From: Flavobacteriaceae bacterium
GTDB lineage: Bacteria > Bacteroidota > Bacteroidia > Flavobacteriales > Flavobacteriaceae
Assembly (NCBI GenBank): GCA_002691645.1
Contig: NZIP01000058.1
Location: forward strand, 1 to 37,333
DNA length: 37,333 nt
Direction of reading: 5' to 3'
Both the position numbers and the translations under genes were made by a program. Under the pieces are notes generated by a model. It made no database searches, had not been told where the DNA came from, and worked only from the letters and a program-made list of their open reading frames with translations. Shown piece after piece: positions 1 through 7,977 of the stretch. Every line of letters starts with the position of its first letter. Position 1 is the stretch's first letter.

Positions 1-76
1 TAGTTTTGGTAATTAAAACAAATACTAAAAGAGAAAAAATGTGAACTAACGGAATGGTTACAATTGATTTTTTCAT
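1..76 (-). CDS. Partial N-terminus of a membrane or secreted protein
   Basis: An open frame runs leftward from an ATG at 76-74 to the window edge without a stop, giving 25 codons. The translation begins MKKSIVTIPLVHIFSLLVFV, a lysine-rich start followed by a hydrophobic stretch, as in a signal peptide or first membrane segment. It would be transcribed divergently from the gene at 223, leaving about 146 bases for both promoters. The product cannot be identified because nearly all of the gene lies outside the window. A chance ORF is possible, as only 76 bases are seen. Confidence 0.4.
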   Translation of the reverse strand, partial: MKKSIVTIPLVHIFSLLVFVLITKT

Positions 77-222
77 ATTGTTAAGATAAAAATTATTCAA
101 AAATATCTTCCTGCTAATGACATTGAAATAAAGTAAATCACCGGAGGTATATATACATAATCATATCTTCTTCATTAAAATTTTAGTTGTATATTTAAAT
201 ATTAAACTATAAATTAATAAAA

Positions 223-954
223 ATGAAAAAAATTCTATTCGGATTGTTTATGTCTACGACTGTTTTTGTTAATGGACAATTCTTTCAATCAAGACTGCTT
301 AAAGTCGATCAAGACAACGTTGCTAAATTCGAAGCCGCTGTAGCACAAAAAACAAAGTTGTACAACAGCAAGGAAGGGCAGCCACGATATATAACCTTTA
401 AAATCTTATCAGGCCCTTATGCACAAAATTATGTGCGTATGCAGTATGCAGAAGAAATAAGCGAATTTGATAAAATTGATAAAGTTGGTAACGATTACTG
501 GCTTAAAACAACTGGGAAGCTACATGTTTCAGAAGGGAATAGAATTTTCTCAAGAAATGCAGAAGGAACTTATTCTCCTGAAGGGGCAGAAAGAGTTAAT
601 CATAGACGTATTTTATATTATAAAATTAAGCCAGGAAAAGAAAAGGATTTCTGGAGGTATAGAACAAGGTTAGTAAAAGCTTTAGAGGCAGCTAATTGGC
701 CAAACAGAGTATCTACATTAAACTGTAATTCTGGCTGTGACGGGAATTGGGTAATGGTAAGATACCACCACAAAGATTTTAAAAACGAAAATGAAGCAAA
801 TACTAAAATATTCCCAGTTGTGGTTGAAAAATACAATGAATTATTCGGTGAAGATTCCTATGAAGATGACAATAAAAGGCTTCAGATGTCAGTTGAAGAA
901 AACAGAACAAGACATCATCAAAGAATGCCAGCATTAAGTTCCTCTTGGAATTAA
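223..954 (+). CDS. Secreted protein of unknown function, two related alpha/beta domains
   Basis: A 243-residue protein with a Sec signal peptide (about residues 1-18, cleavage near VNG-Q). I do not recognise a named family. Two stretches look alike in predicted pattern: residues about 19-95 and about 128-215 each open with a beta strand, continue with a charged helix containing a K-x-x-x-F/W motif, and then a strand ending in a V-R-M-Q-Y or V-M-V-R-Y sequence. This suggests a tandem dimeric alpha/beta-barrel-like fold, by inference only. The second half has two cysteines close together (NCNSGC, about residues 167-172). The C-terminal tail is acidic, then basic. The gene stands alone and is closed by a clear hairpin terminator at 965-990. 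It is more AT-rich than most of the window. Function unknown. Confidence 0.75.
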   Translation: MKKILFGLFMSTTVFVNGQFFQSRLLKVDQDNVAKFEAAVAQKTKLYNSKEGQPRYITFKILSGPYAQNYVRMQYAEEISEFDKIDKVGNDYWLKTTGKLHVSEGNRIFSRNAEGTYSPEGAERVNHRRILYYKIKPGKEKDFWRYRTRLVKALEAANWPNRVSTLNCNSGCDGNWVMVRYHHKDFKNENEANTKIFPVVVEKYNELFGEDSYEDDNKRLQMSVEENRTRHHQRMPALSSSWN

Positions 955-964
955 GATAGATTTT

Positions 965-990
965 ACCCTCCCAAGCGGAGGGTTTTTTTT
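965..990 (+). terminator. Rho-independent terminator
   Basis: A perfect 7-bp inverted repeat, ACCCTCC at 965-971 and GGAGGGT at 977-983, encloses a 5-base loop and is followed by a run of T to 990. It starts 11 bases after the stop codon of the secreted-protein gene ending at 954. It is the only strong intrinsic terminator I found in the window. Confidence 0.88.
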
Positions 991-1037
991 CTTTGCGATT
1001 TATTTTATCTTTAATTAAAATCAACAAGTAAACAAGG

Positions 1038-1997
1038 ATGAATAAGCTACCAACATTATGTTTTTTAATTTGTTTTTCACTTTCTTTTTCCCAAGAAAAG
1101 TATGCGAAATATAATCAGACAGTTTCTTCTGTTGAGAGTAATATGATATTAAAAGTAATTCCAGTTAAAAATGATATTTATATGATTGAAGGACTTGGAG
1201 CAGGAATGGGAAACATTGGCCTATTTGAGACAGATGATGGCGTTATAATGATTGATAATTCTTTTGAAATTATTGAAGACATGATTACTGAGGCGGTTAG
1301 AGAAGTTAGTGTTAAACCTATCAAATATATTATCAATACGCACTACCATTATGATCATGCTGACGGCAACCGTGCCTACGGGTCTCAAAATATACCAATT
1401 ATTGCTCATCATAATGTTCGGGACCGACAAAAAAAGGAGACAAAAGCATACGGTGGAATATATACTGCCTTGGACAACTTTTATGTGCCTAAACACGAAG
1501 AAAACGAATTACCAACTCTAACTTTTGAAAAAGAGTTTAGCCTTCATGAAAGCAAAGAGGAAATATCGATATATTATTTTGGTAATGGCCATACAGACGG
1601 AGACGCTATTATAAAATTTCAAAACTCTAATGTTGTACATACCGGAGATTCGTTTGTCTTGTATGGGTTGCCTTTTATTGATATTTCTAACGGAGGAAGC
1701 ATTAAAGGATTTATTTCTAATTTAGAAATGATTGACTCGGTTTGTGATGAAAACACGATTATCATTCCAGGACACGGTGGCTTAAGCGACCAGAGCCAAG
1801 TTCAAAAATTGCATGAAGGATTAGCAGAGTACTACAGTAAAACGATGACAGGGTATCAAAATGGGCTTAGTATTGACCAACTTGTTGAAACAATAGAAAC
1901 AAGTTTGGGTAACACCTCAGGTTTTGGCGATCCAGTGCAAGTTAAGCGTAACTTTATTAAGTCAATTTTACTCGAGAATAATATAATTGTAGAATAA
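1038..1997 (+). CDS. Exported metallo-beta-lactamase-fold hydrolase
   Basis: A 319-residue protein with a signal peptide (residues 1-18, cleavage near SFS-Q). The zinc-binding signature of the MBL fold is intact: THYHYDHADG gives H102, H104, D106 and H107, FGNGHTDGDA gives H185, HTGD gives D204, and PGHGG gives H246. It is therefore likely an active, probably dinuclear, periplasmic hydrolase. The single-domain architecture and GHTDGD motif resemble the large group of exported MBL hydrolases that includes SoxH/quinoprotein-relay-type proteins and B3-like enzymes. The substrate cannot be told from sequence. A bona fide carbapenemase is not implied. The next gene starts one base after the stop, so the two are probably co-transcribed. 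Confidence 0.88.
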   Translation: MNKLPTLCFLICFSLSFSQEKYAKYNQTVSSVESNMILKVIPVKNDIYMIEGLGAGMGNIGLFETDDGVIMIDNSFEIIEDMITEAVREVSVKPIKYIINTHYHYDHADGNRAYGSQNIPIIAHHNVRDRQKKETKAYGGIYTALDNFYVPKHEENELPTLTFEKEFSLHESKEEISIYYFGNGHTDGDAIIKFQNSNVVHTGDSFVLYGLPFIDISNGGSIKGFISNLEMIDSVCDENTIIIPGHGGLSDQSQVQKLHEGLAEYYSKTMTGYQNGLSIDQLVETIETSLGNTSGFGDPVQVKRNFIKSILLENNIIVE

Positions 1998-1998
1998 A

Positions 1999-2523
1999 TT
2001 GAAACTTAAAAAGCTTTCCAAAATAGCTGAAATAATTGGTTCAGCCGGTATTATAATCAGCCTACTTTATGCAGCTATTCAATTTAGGGAGAATGCCAAG
2101 GCTATTAGATCTTCTAATGCGAACCAGACTGTTTTTTCAATCACAACCTGGTATTCAGAGTTAGCGAACGACGAGCAATCTAGTCACATTTATTATCAAT
2201 TTTTTATTGATCCTGAGCCTCTTACTCCAGAAGAAAGGTTCCAATGTGTTCTCAACCTTCATGCGCTTATGCTGAACTTTCAAAACGCCTATTATTTTGA
2301 CGACGATGGCACATTGGACTCGAGAATAAATAATTCCATTGCAAGCATAATGAAAGCAGCTAAAGACAGCAAAGGTTTTCAATATTATTGGGAAATGAGA
2401 GAGGAAAGTTTTGCACCTGAATTTATGAGTTATGTGAATTCGTTTTTAAAAGACACGAGCATCCAAACGAACATGGATGAAATTTACGAACGTGGAGCTG
2501 AGGTAAAACCTCGAGGTGATTAA
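1999..2523 (+). CDS. Small membrane-anchored hypothetical protein
   Basis: A 174-residue protein starting with TTG one base after the stop of the MBL hydrolase. The start is fixed by this spacing and by the N-terminal membrane segment: residues about 9-28 (IAEIIGSAGIIISLLYAAIQ) form one transmembrane helix, followed by an R-x-N-x-x-A-I-R-S-S-N helix. The remainder is soluble, acidic and probably helical, with a F-A-P-E-F motif near residue 140. Proteins with this layout, one N-terminal helix followed by a helical domain of about 150 residues, are common hypothetical proteins in marine bacteria. I know of no assigned function. Tight linkage suggests co-expression with the MBL enzyme. Confidence 0.75.
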   Translation: MKLKKLSKIAEIIGSAGIIISLLYAAIQFRENAKAIRSSNANQTVFSITTWYSELANDEQSSHIYYQFFIDPEPLTPEERFQCVLNLHALMLNFQNAYYFDDDGTLDSRINNSIASIMKAAKDSKGFQYYWEMREESFAPEFMSYVNSFLKDTSIQTNMDEIYERGAEVKPRGD

Positions 2524-2544
2524 TGGCACAAATTTTAGGTTGAC

Positions 2545-2997
2545 TTATCTACACTGAAAATCAGCAGCTTTTGTTGCTATTTGAATGTTAGGCTTAATAT
2601 TTACTTTGTAGCCTAAAGAATTAGCCCATCCTTTGGCAAGTTGAACAAGACGATGGGAATAAAAGCTTTCATTTTCATTAAAATCCATGTCAATTTGAAC
2701 GTCAACACCTACATTTGAAGTTAACCATTCGGCGACTTCAATACTTAACTCCGCTTCTTTTAGAAGTTTTGTCCAGCGGTCTTTGATCTTTTCGACCTTG
2801 ACTTTATGATAGATATAATGAACTCCATTAGTTCCGAGTCTGTACGCTACTACAACAGAATAAGTCGTCTGGTTCTTATAATTTTGAGAATCTGACCCAA
2901 CATGAATTTCGCAATCTGGGTTTGAGGAAATTATATTTTTTGTGTGCTCACTTACGTCTACAAAATCTCCATTGATTTTTTTAAATTCTCTAACCAT
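2545..2997 (-). CDS. YkuK-like (DUF458) RNase H-fold protein
   Basis: A 150-residue cytoplasmic protein. The strand-loop motif IHVGSDSQNYK (D36) followed by TYSVVVAYR matches the first two strands of the YkuK/DUF458 family, which adopts a ribonuclease H-like fold. The pair IDMDFN (about residues 101-106) and the C-terminal KPNIQIATKAAD supply the other acidic and conserved positions seen in that family. The biochemical role of YkuK proteins is not settled; nuclease activity is predicted from the fold. The gene converges on the small membrane-protein gene ending at 2523. A small membrane-protein ORF lies 8 bases upstream on the same strand. Confidence 0.85.
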   Translation of the reverse strand: MVREFKKINGDFVDVSEHTKNIISSNPDCEIHVGSDSQNYKNQTTYSVVVAYRLGTNGVHYIYHKVKVEKIKDRWTKLLKEAELSIEVAEWLTSNVGVDVQIDMDFNENESFYSHRLVQLAKGWANSLGYKVNIKPNIQIATKAADFQCR

Positions 2998-3005
2998 AAT
3001 ACGAG

Positions 3006-3218
3006 TTAATGACAGCTGTTAGAAGCTATAACTAAAGTGTTTTTCTGTGACTTGTTTAACCGTTTGCGGTTACGTTTTTCGATTTGTTTCAATATAATGA
3101 TAAAGATTAACACCCATAGGGTCCCAAAGGGTAAAAACCACAAAAACATTAAAAAAACCTTACACTTTTTATCTGTTTCTACAATCTTTTCTTGTATTGA
3201 TTTAAATGATAAACGCAT
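3006..3218 (-). CDS. Small single-pass membrane protein (hypothetical)
   Basis: A 70-residue ORF with a basic and acidic N-terminus, one hydrophobic helix at about residues 21-43 (FLMFLWFLPFGTLWVLIFII) and a strongly basic region straight after it (KQIEKRNRKRLNK). This gives a convincing positive-inside topology with the C-terminus in the cytoplasm. It sits 8 bases upstream of the YkuK-like gene on the same strand, and its start is preceded by an A/T-rich stretch without a Shine-Dalgarno sequence, as is usual here. No family recognised. A plus-strand ORF of 61 codons covers the same bases but looks less protein-like. Confidence 0.5.
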   Translation of the reverse strand: MRLSFKSIQEKIVETDKKCKVFLMFLWFLPFGTLWVLIFIIILKQIEKRNRKRLNKSQKNTLVIASNSCH

Positions 3219-3344
3219 TTAAAGATAATCCACTATAGAATGGTTCTAAAGATAACTTTTGGATGTTCTTGAACAGTTAGCTTAATTTTAAGAAATAGTC
3301 AGCAATCAATTAAAAGGCTTGAACTGACCTGTGGAAACACATCT

Positions 3345-3372
3345 TTTGGGACGGTTTAAAATTGTATCTTAA
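3345..3372 (+). promoter_or_regulatory. Candidate promoter of the S9 peptidase gene
   Basis: TTTG at 3345-3348 and TATCTTAA at 3365-3372 are separated by 16 bases and resemble the Bacteroidota -33/-7 pair TTTG and TAnnTTTG. The box ends only 9 bases before the ATG at 3382, so the mRNA leader would be very short. Alternatively the second ATG at 3388 may be the start. By eye only. Confidence 0.3.
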
Positions 3373-3381
3373 AACAAATTT

Positions 3382-5439
3382 ATGTTCATGAAACGACTTC
3401 TTTTTTTCTTTTTTGTATTGTTTGGTTTTGGTCTACAATCCCAAAGCCTAAAAGAAATTTTAGACGCCCCTTTTGCTACTGATTTAACGGTTTCAAATGA
3501 CGGTAAGACCATAGCCTGGGTAGATAATAGTGCCGGAGAGCGCAATATTTTTGTAGCTAATGGCTCCTCTTTTGAATCGGTTAAGCAGCTTACAAAATAC
3601 CAAGGTGATCAGGGTGTAGCACTTGGAAACTTGCAATTCACATCCGATGATAAGAGCATCATTTTTATTCGAGGTAACACTAAAAATAGAAAAGGTGAAG
3701 CGGCAAATCCAGCACTTCTTCAAGAAAACACAGAACAGGTCATTTATATACAGTCTTTAAAGGAGGTAGATGCGACTCAAATTGCCGCTGGATCAAGACC
3801 AAGTCTTTCTCACAATGGTTTTCAATTGGCTTTCATAAAAGGAGGTCAAGTATGGCTTGTTGATTTAACGGAGACTGAGCCTGAAGCAAAGCCCTTATTT
3901 AAAGTAAGAGGGAGTCAATCTGACATTAAATGGAGTCCTGACGATAGTCAAATTGCATTTACAAGTTCCAGAGGAGACCACTCTTATATTGGAGTATACC
4001 ACATTGAAAAGAAAAAAGTACACTTTTTGAATCCTTCTTTAGACAGGGATTTTTCTGCAGAATGGAGCCTCGACGGTCAATCTATTGCTTTTATAAGAAG
4101 ACCTAATGCCAAAGATGTGCCACCGTTTACACCCCAAAAAACCGGACATCCCTGGAGTATTCACGTATTTGATTTAGAACAGCATACTTCAAAGAAAGTT
4201 TGGCAAGCAGAACAAGGCATGGGATCTGTGTTTTTTGGACAATTTCCTGGAGCCGCTTTGGAGTGGATCTCTAAAGATGAATTGGTGTTTCCTTGGGAAA
4301 AAGAAGGCTGGATGCATTTATACGCCTTACAAACTTCAACAGCTAAGGTCACTGAACTGATCAAAGGAGCTGGAATCGTAGAAGATTACTCCCTTTCTCG
4401 AGACAGGCAATCGCTATTTGTTACGACAAACATTGGAGACATTCACAGAAGACATATAGGGCGAGTTGATTTGTCTTCACACAAGATGACGATGTTAACC
4501 AAAGGAAAGGGCTCAGAGTTTAACGCTGAGGAAACAGCAAATGGACTCGCTTTTTTGAGAACTACTGCTCAACATACCTCAAGACCGGCTAAGCTTGAGA
4601 AAAACAAAATAGACCTTATCGGCAATCAGGCTAGAGTTTTTGATAAACAAAAGACGCCCGAAGTAATTGAAATTACGGCTACAGATGGAAGGGTGTTTAA
4701 TGCAACTGTTTTTTATCCGAATAACTATAATAAACGAAAAAAGTATCCGGCAACAGTGTTTTTACACGGGGGTAGTCGCAGACAGATGCTTCAAACTTAT
4801 CATTACAGCGGATACTACAGCAATGCTTTTGCCCTTCAGCAGTATTTTGCCAGTCAAGGATATATCGCCATTATGATAAATTATCGCAGCGGGATTGGGT
4901 ATGGAACAGAATTTAGAGAGGCAGAGAATTATGGAATCACAGGAGCGAGTGAAGTTAACGATCTAATAGGTGCGGGGCTGTATTTGGCCTCGAGAGCGGA
5001 TGTAGATCCTGAGAAAATTGCACTTTGGGGCGGAAGTTATGGAGGATATTTAACAGCCCATGGACTCGCTCGTAGAAGCGATTTGTTCGCTGTTGGTGTC
5101 GACATTCATGGGGTGCACAATTGGAATACAGAACTTCCAACTTTTGCGAGATGGTATCATCAAAGTTTTTATCCAGAAATCGCTGAACTTGCCTTTAAGT
5201 CTTCTCCTGAGGCGTACCTAGATGGATGGAAAAGTCCAGTACTACTCATACACGGTGATGATGACAGAAATGTTCCTTTTTCTGAGACCGTTGTGCTTTC
5301 AGAACAATTGAGAGACAGAGGGGTTTATTTTGAGCAGCTCGTTTTTCCTGATGAGGTTCACGGCTTTCTTCTTCATCAAAACTGGGTGAATGCCTTAGAA
5401 GCGACCTACGAATTTATAAACAGGCACATCGGAAATTAA
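3382..5439 (+). CDS. Secreted S9-family prolyl oligopeptidase-like serine peptidase
   Basis: A 685-residue exported peptidase (signal peptide residues 1-20). Residues about 30-410 have the repeating W-S-P-D-D/S-x-D-G-x-x-I-A-F pattern of a beta-propeller (the TolB/DPP IV N-terminal type), and residues about 430-680 are the alpha/beta-hydrolase domain. The catalytic triad is visible: S552 in WGGSYGGY, D628 in HGDDDRNV and H660 in DEVHGF. LHGGSRRQM (461-469) provides the oxyanion-hole region. The family cleaves short peptides, typically dipeptidyl or acyl-peptides after proline or other small residues. It probably acts in the periplasm. The ATG at 3388 is an equally possible start that removes two residues. 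A second, divergent S9 enzyme lies at 21823. Confidence 0.93.
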   Translation: MFMKRLLFFFFVLFGFGLQSQSLKEILDAPFATDLTVSNDGKTIAWVDNSAGERNIFVANGSSFESVKQLTKYQGDQGVALGNLQFTSDDKSIIFIRGNTKNRKGEAANPALLQENTEQVIYIQSLKEVDATQIAAGSRPSLSHNGFQLAFIKGGQVWLVDLTETEPEAKPLFKVRGSQSDIKWSPDDSQIAFTSSRGDHSYIGVYHIEKKKVHFLNPSLDRDFSAEWSLDGQSIAFIRRPNAKDVPPFTPQKTGHPWSIHVFDLEQHTSKKVWQAEQGMGSVFFGQFPGAALEWISKDELVFPWEKEGWMHLYALQTSTAKVTELIKGAGIVEDYSLSRDRQSLFVTTNIGDIHRRHIGRVDLSSHKMTMLTKGKGSEFNAEETANGLAFLRTTAQHTSRPAKLEKNKIDLIGNQARVFDKQKTPEVIEITATDGRVFNATVFYPNNYNKRKKYPATVFLHGGSRRQMLQTYHYSGYYSNAFALQQYFASQGYIAIMINYRSGIGYGTEFREAENYGITGASEVNDLIGAGLYLASRADVDPEKIALWGGSYGGYLTAHGLARRSDLFAVGVDIHGVHNWNTELPTFARWYHQSFYPEIAELAFKSSPEAYLDGWKSPVLLIHGDDDRNVPFSETVVLSEQLRDRGVYFEQLVFPDEVHGFLLHQNWVNALEATYEFINRHIGN

Positions 5440-5615
5440 GATTAAATCTTAAGGTAATGAAACTGCCACGGTCTTCAAAAAGCGCAAGAACCTCGGCTGA
5501 ACAGACGATTATACTTTTCACACCTTAAAAACTAAAAGAGGAATTATCTCATGTGCTTAAGACGCTCTTCCGTTTTAGTTTTAGTATCTTCAAGCTCCTT
5601 GTTAACTATTTAAAA

Positions 5616-6884
5616 ATGAAAAAGCTCGTACTTGGCCTTGCGGCTATAGCACTTATAATTTTGGTTGTTAGTAGCCTTTCTTCTGAGCTCCCATCTTATG
5701 AGCCTGAGCGTGATTATCTCGATTTAGAAGAAGCCCTGGTAAAGGAATTCATTTTTGCCAAAGACAGCTCAGTTATTGAATTACCTGAAGGGCATTTCTT
5801 ATTTTCTCAATCCCTAAGTTTAGACAATAAAAAACATTTGACCATTAGGGGAAAGGGAATGGATAAAACGGTGCTTTCTTTTAAAGGACAAAAGTCTGGA
5901 GCAGAGGGCATAAAAATCACAAATTCGCAGCACATTACTCTAGAGGATTTTACCATCGAAGACGCTGCTGGAGATAATTTGAAAGTGAGCGAAACAGACA
6001 CTTTAATCATTAGGCGAATAAGATCGGCTTGGACTGGAGAAGTCTCAGAAGAAAACGGGGCTTACGCTCTGTACCCTGTGCTTTCGACAAATGTACTGAT
6101 CGAGCAAAGCGAGGTCATTGGTTCCTCTGATGCGGGAATTTATGTTGGGCAATCAGACAAAGTCATTATCAGAAACAACAAGGCTTTTTTCAATGTGGCT
6201 GGAGTAGAGAGTGAAAACAGCACTAATGTTGAAATTTATGAGAACGAGGTCTTCAATAACACAAGCGGACTGCTCATTTTCAATTTGCCGGGATTAACCA
6301 TGTCTGGCGGATACGTCAAGGCGTATAACAACCGAGTTTACGATAACAATCTTTCTAATTTTGCAGTTAAAGGTTCAATAGTGAGCGCTGTTCCTAAAGG
6401 TACAGGAGTGATTGTAATGGCCACTAAAGATGTAACGCTTTTTGACAATGAGATCAAAGACCATAAGACTTCTAATATGTCTATTGTGAGTTATGAACTT
6501 TTTGCTTTAGAACAAGAAGATGCTGAGCTCTCTGATGAAGCTGAAGACAGAGGCCTAAGAGGAATTGATGTCGACTTTAAAAACGACCTCGATTACAATC
6601 CGTATTCGGGCCGCGTTTACGCTTATGAAAACAGGTTTGAAAATCGATTTTTATTACCCACCTTTTCAAATGATTTTGGTTTGTTATGGGCGTTTAAAAA
6701 TGGCTTTAAAATTCCTGATATCACATATGATGGTATTATAGCCGATGACGGAAAACTTCAAGATCAGGCGCATTTAATTTGTTTGAAAAATAATGAAGGA
6801 GCAAGCTTTGCATACCTTGATGCGGCTAATGATTTTGAAGGATTTACAACGGATGTTAATATGTTTGAATGTGAAGGCGAGTAA
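5616..6884 (+). CDS. Parallel beta-helix repeat protein (TIGR03805-like)
   Basis: A 422-residue protein. I start it at the ATG at 5616 because MKKLVLGLAAIALIILVVSS gives a clean signal or anchor sequence; the frame extends upstream to a GTG at 5553 without adding a plausible N-terminus. Residues about 65-300 show repeats of right-handed beta-helix type (N-x-x-I-x-x-N-x-A, V-x-I-x-x-N-x-V, V-x-L-x-D-N-x-I), related to NosD and pectate-lyase-like folds. The C-terminal part is acidic. It closely resembles the uncharacterised family TIGR03805, whose members are typically encoded next to a TIGR03806 diheme protein, as here. The downstream gene overlaps its last 14 bases. The function of the pair is not established. 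The protein may bind or modify a polysaccharide, by fold analogy only. Confidence 0.82.
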   Translation: MKKLVLGLAAIALIILVVSSLSSELPSYEPERDYLDLEEALVKEFIFAKDSSVIELPEGHFLFSQSLSLDNKKHLTIRGKGMDKTVLSFKGQKSGAEGIKITNSQHITLEDFTIEDAAGDNLKVSETDTLIIRRIRSAWTGEVSEENGAYALYPVLSTNVLIEQSEVIGSSDAGIYVGQSDKVIIRNNKAFFNVAGVESENSTNVEIYENEVFNNTSGLLIFNLPGLTMSGGYVKAYNNRVYDNNLSNFAVKGSIVSAVPKGTGVIVMATKDVTLFDNEIKDHKTSNMSIVSYELFALEQEDAELSDEAEDRGLRGIDVDFKNDLDYNPYSGRVYAYENRFENRFLLPTFSNDFGLLWAFKNGFKIPDITYDGIIADDGKLQDQAHLICLKNNEGASFAYLDAANDFEGFTTDVNMFECEGE

Positions 6885-7977
6885 AGCATATCTTTTTTTG
6901 GGACTCACCTCTTTGTTATTTGTCGCTTGCGCTGAAGACAAAAACATCCCTCCAAAAGCGAGAAAGGTTTCTTCTACAATTTTGCAAAACTCAACTGTTT
7001 CACAGGAGTTAGAGCAATTATCGGCTTATGGGTTTTTTAAAGGAGAACTCTCAAAACTAGAATCAGAAACAGACGTTTATCCCTACGACATCAACACCCC
7101 GCTTTTTTCGAATTACGCCTTAAAAGAACGCTTTGTCTATTTGCCTGATGCGACCAAAATGCGTTTTGAAGAGAACGGGCCAATGCATTTTGAAGACGGT
7201 AGCATTTTGATAAAAAACTTTAGGTATGAACACCTAGAGGAGGACGACCAAACAAATGCCTCAAAATTGGTTGAAACGCGCTTACTCCTCAACAGAGAAG
7301 GCAAATGGATTCCTTTAAATTACATCTGGAACGAAGAACAAACGGATGCCTATTTGAACTATACAGGAAGCGCTGTTCCAATAAATTACAGACATACAGA
7401 TGGAAAGCTCAAAACCTTTGAATACGTTGTTCCAAATAACAATCAATGTAAAAATTGTCACAGTATAGACAATGAAATTTCACCGGTTGGAATGACTGCC
7501 GCCCAACTCAATAAAGAATACAGCTTTATAAGTGCGCAAATCAACCAGTTAAATTATTTTAAGACAGAGGAACGATTAATTGGAATGAACAATTTAGATG
7601 AGGTTGCTGCAATGCCGGTATGGAACGATGTATCAAGCGGAAATTTAGAAAATCGAGCCCACGCTTATCTCGATGCCAATTGCGCGCATTGCCATTCCAA
7701 AAGAGGTAGCGCCAAAAACTCAGGTCTTTATCTGGAGTATCAGCAGGCTGATCAGAGAGCGAGAGGTATATACAAACCTCCTGTAGCAGCAGGAAAAGGA
7801 TCCGGCGACTTTCAATACGGTATTGTTCCCGAAAAAGCCGAAGAATCTATTTTTACTTATAGAATGGCCAGTGTCGATCCCGCGATACGCATGCCAGAAC
7901 TGGGCCGCAGTGTTGTTCATCAAGAAGGCCTTGAATTGATCAAAGCCTATATCAATCAAATGCAATCCTCTAATTAA
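6871..7977 (+). CDS. Diheme c-type cytochrome lipoprotein (SO2930/HNE_0200, TIGR03806-like)
   Basis: A 368-residue lipoprotein. I choose the GTG at 6871 as start because it yields a perfect lipoprotein signal, MKASKAYLFLGLTSLLFVAC, with the lipidated cysteine at C20; the ATG at 6793 would place 26 unconvincing residues in front. Two CxxCH heme-c sites are present: C193-K-N-C196-H197 and C271-A-H-C274-H275. The region P-L-F-S-N-Y-A-x-K-x-R-F-V-Y-L-P (about 77-92) is typical of the SO2930-type family. It overlaps the beta-helix gene by 14 bases, implying translational coupling. It is probably an envelope electron carrier working with that protein; the electron donor and acceptor are unknown. 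Its stop codon interlocks with that of the converging GH78 gene. Confidence 0.88.
   Translation: MKASKAYLFLGLTSLLFVACAEDKNIPPKARKVSSTILQNSTVSQELEQLSAYGFFKGELSKLESETDVYPYDINTPLFSNYALKERFVYLPDATKMRFEENGPMHFEDGSILIKNFRYEHLEEDDQTNASKLVETRLLLNREGKWIPLNYIWNEEQTDAYLNYTGSAVPINYRHTDGKLKTFEYVVPNNNQCKNCHSIDNEISPVGMTAAQLNKEYSFISAQINQLNYFKTEERLIGMNNLDEVAAMPVWNDVSSGNLENRAHAYLDANCAHCHSKRGSAKNSGLYLEYQQADQRARGIYKPPVAAGKGSGDFQYGIVPEKAEESIFTYRMASVDPAIRMPELGRSVVHQEGLELIKAYINQMQSSN

Noticed and set aside
1038-1997. Reading the MBL-fold protein as a carbapenemase
   Set aside because: HxHxDH is shared by the whole superfamily and nothing in the context indicates resistance.
3037-3222. Plus-strand 61-codon ORF opposite the small membrane protein
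   Set aside because: It mirrors the minus-strand frame, has no promoter-like sequence, and the minus-strand product has clearer positive-inside topology.
5436-5452. Near-perfect palindrome TTAAGATT-A-AATCTTAA at the end of the S9 peptidase gene
   Set aside because: One-base loop, no G/C content and no T run, so not a convincing terminator; it also includes the stop codon.
5457-5528. 23-codon ORF with an AAGG sequence before its ATG
   Set aside because: No signal, helix or family likeness; such short ORFs are expected by chance in a 176-base gap.
6793-6870. Upstream ATG start for the diheme cytochrome
   Set aside because: It adds 26 residues without signal character and overlaps the beta-helix gene by 92 bases; the GTG at 6871 gives a complete lipoprotein signal.
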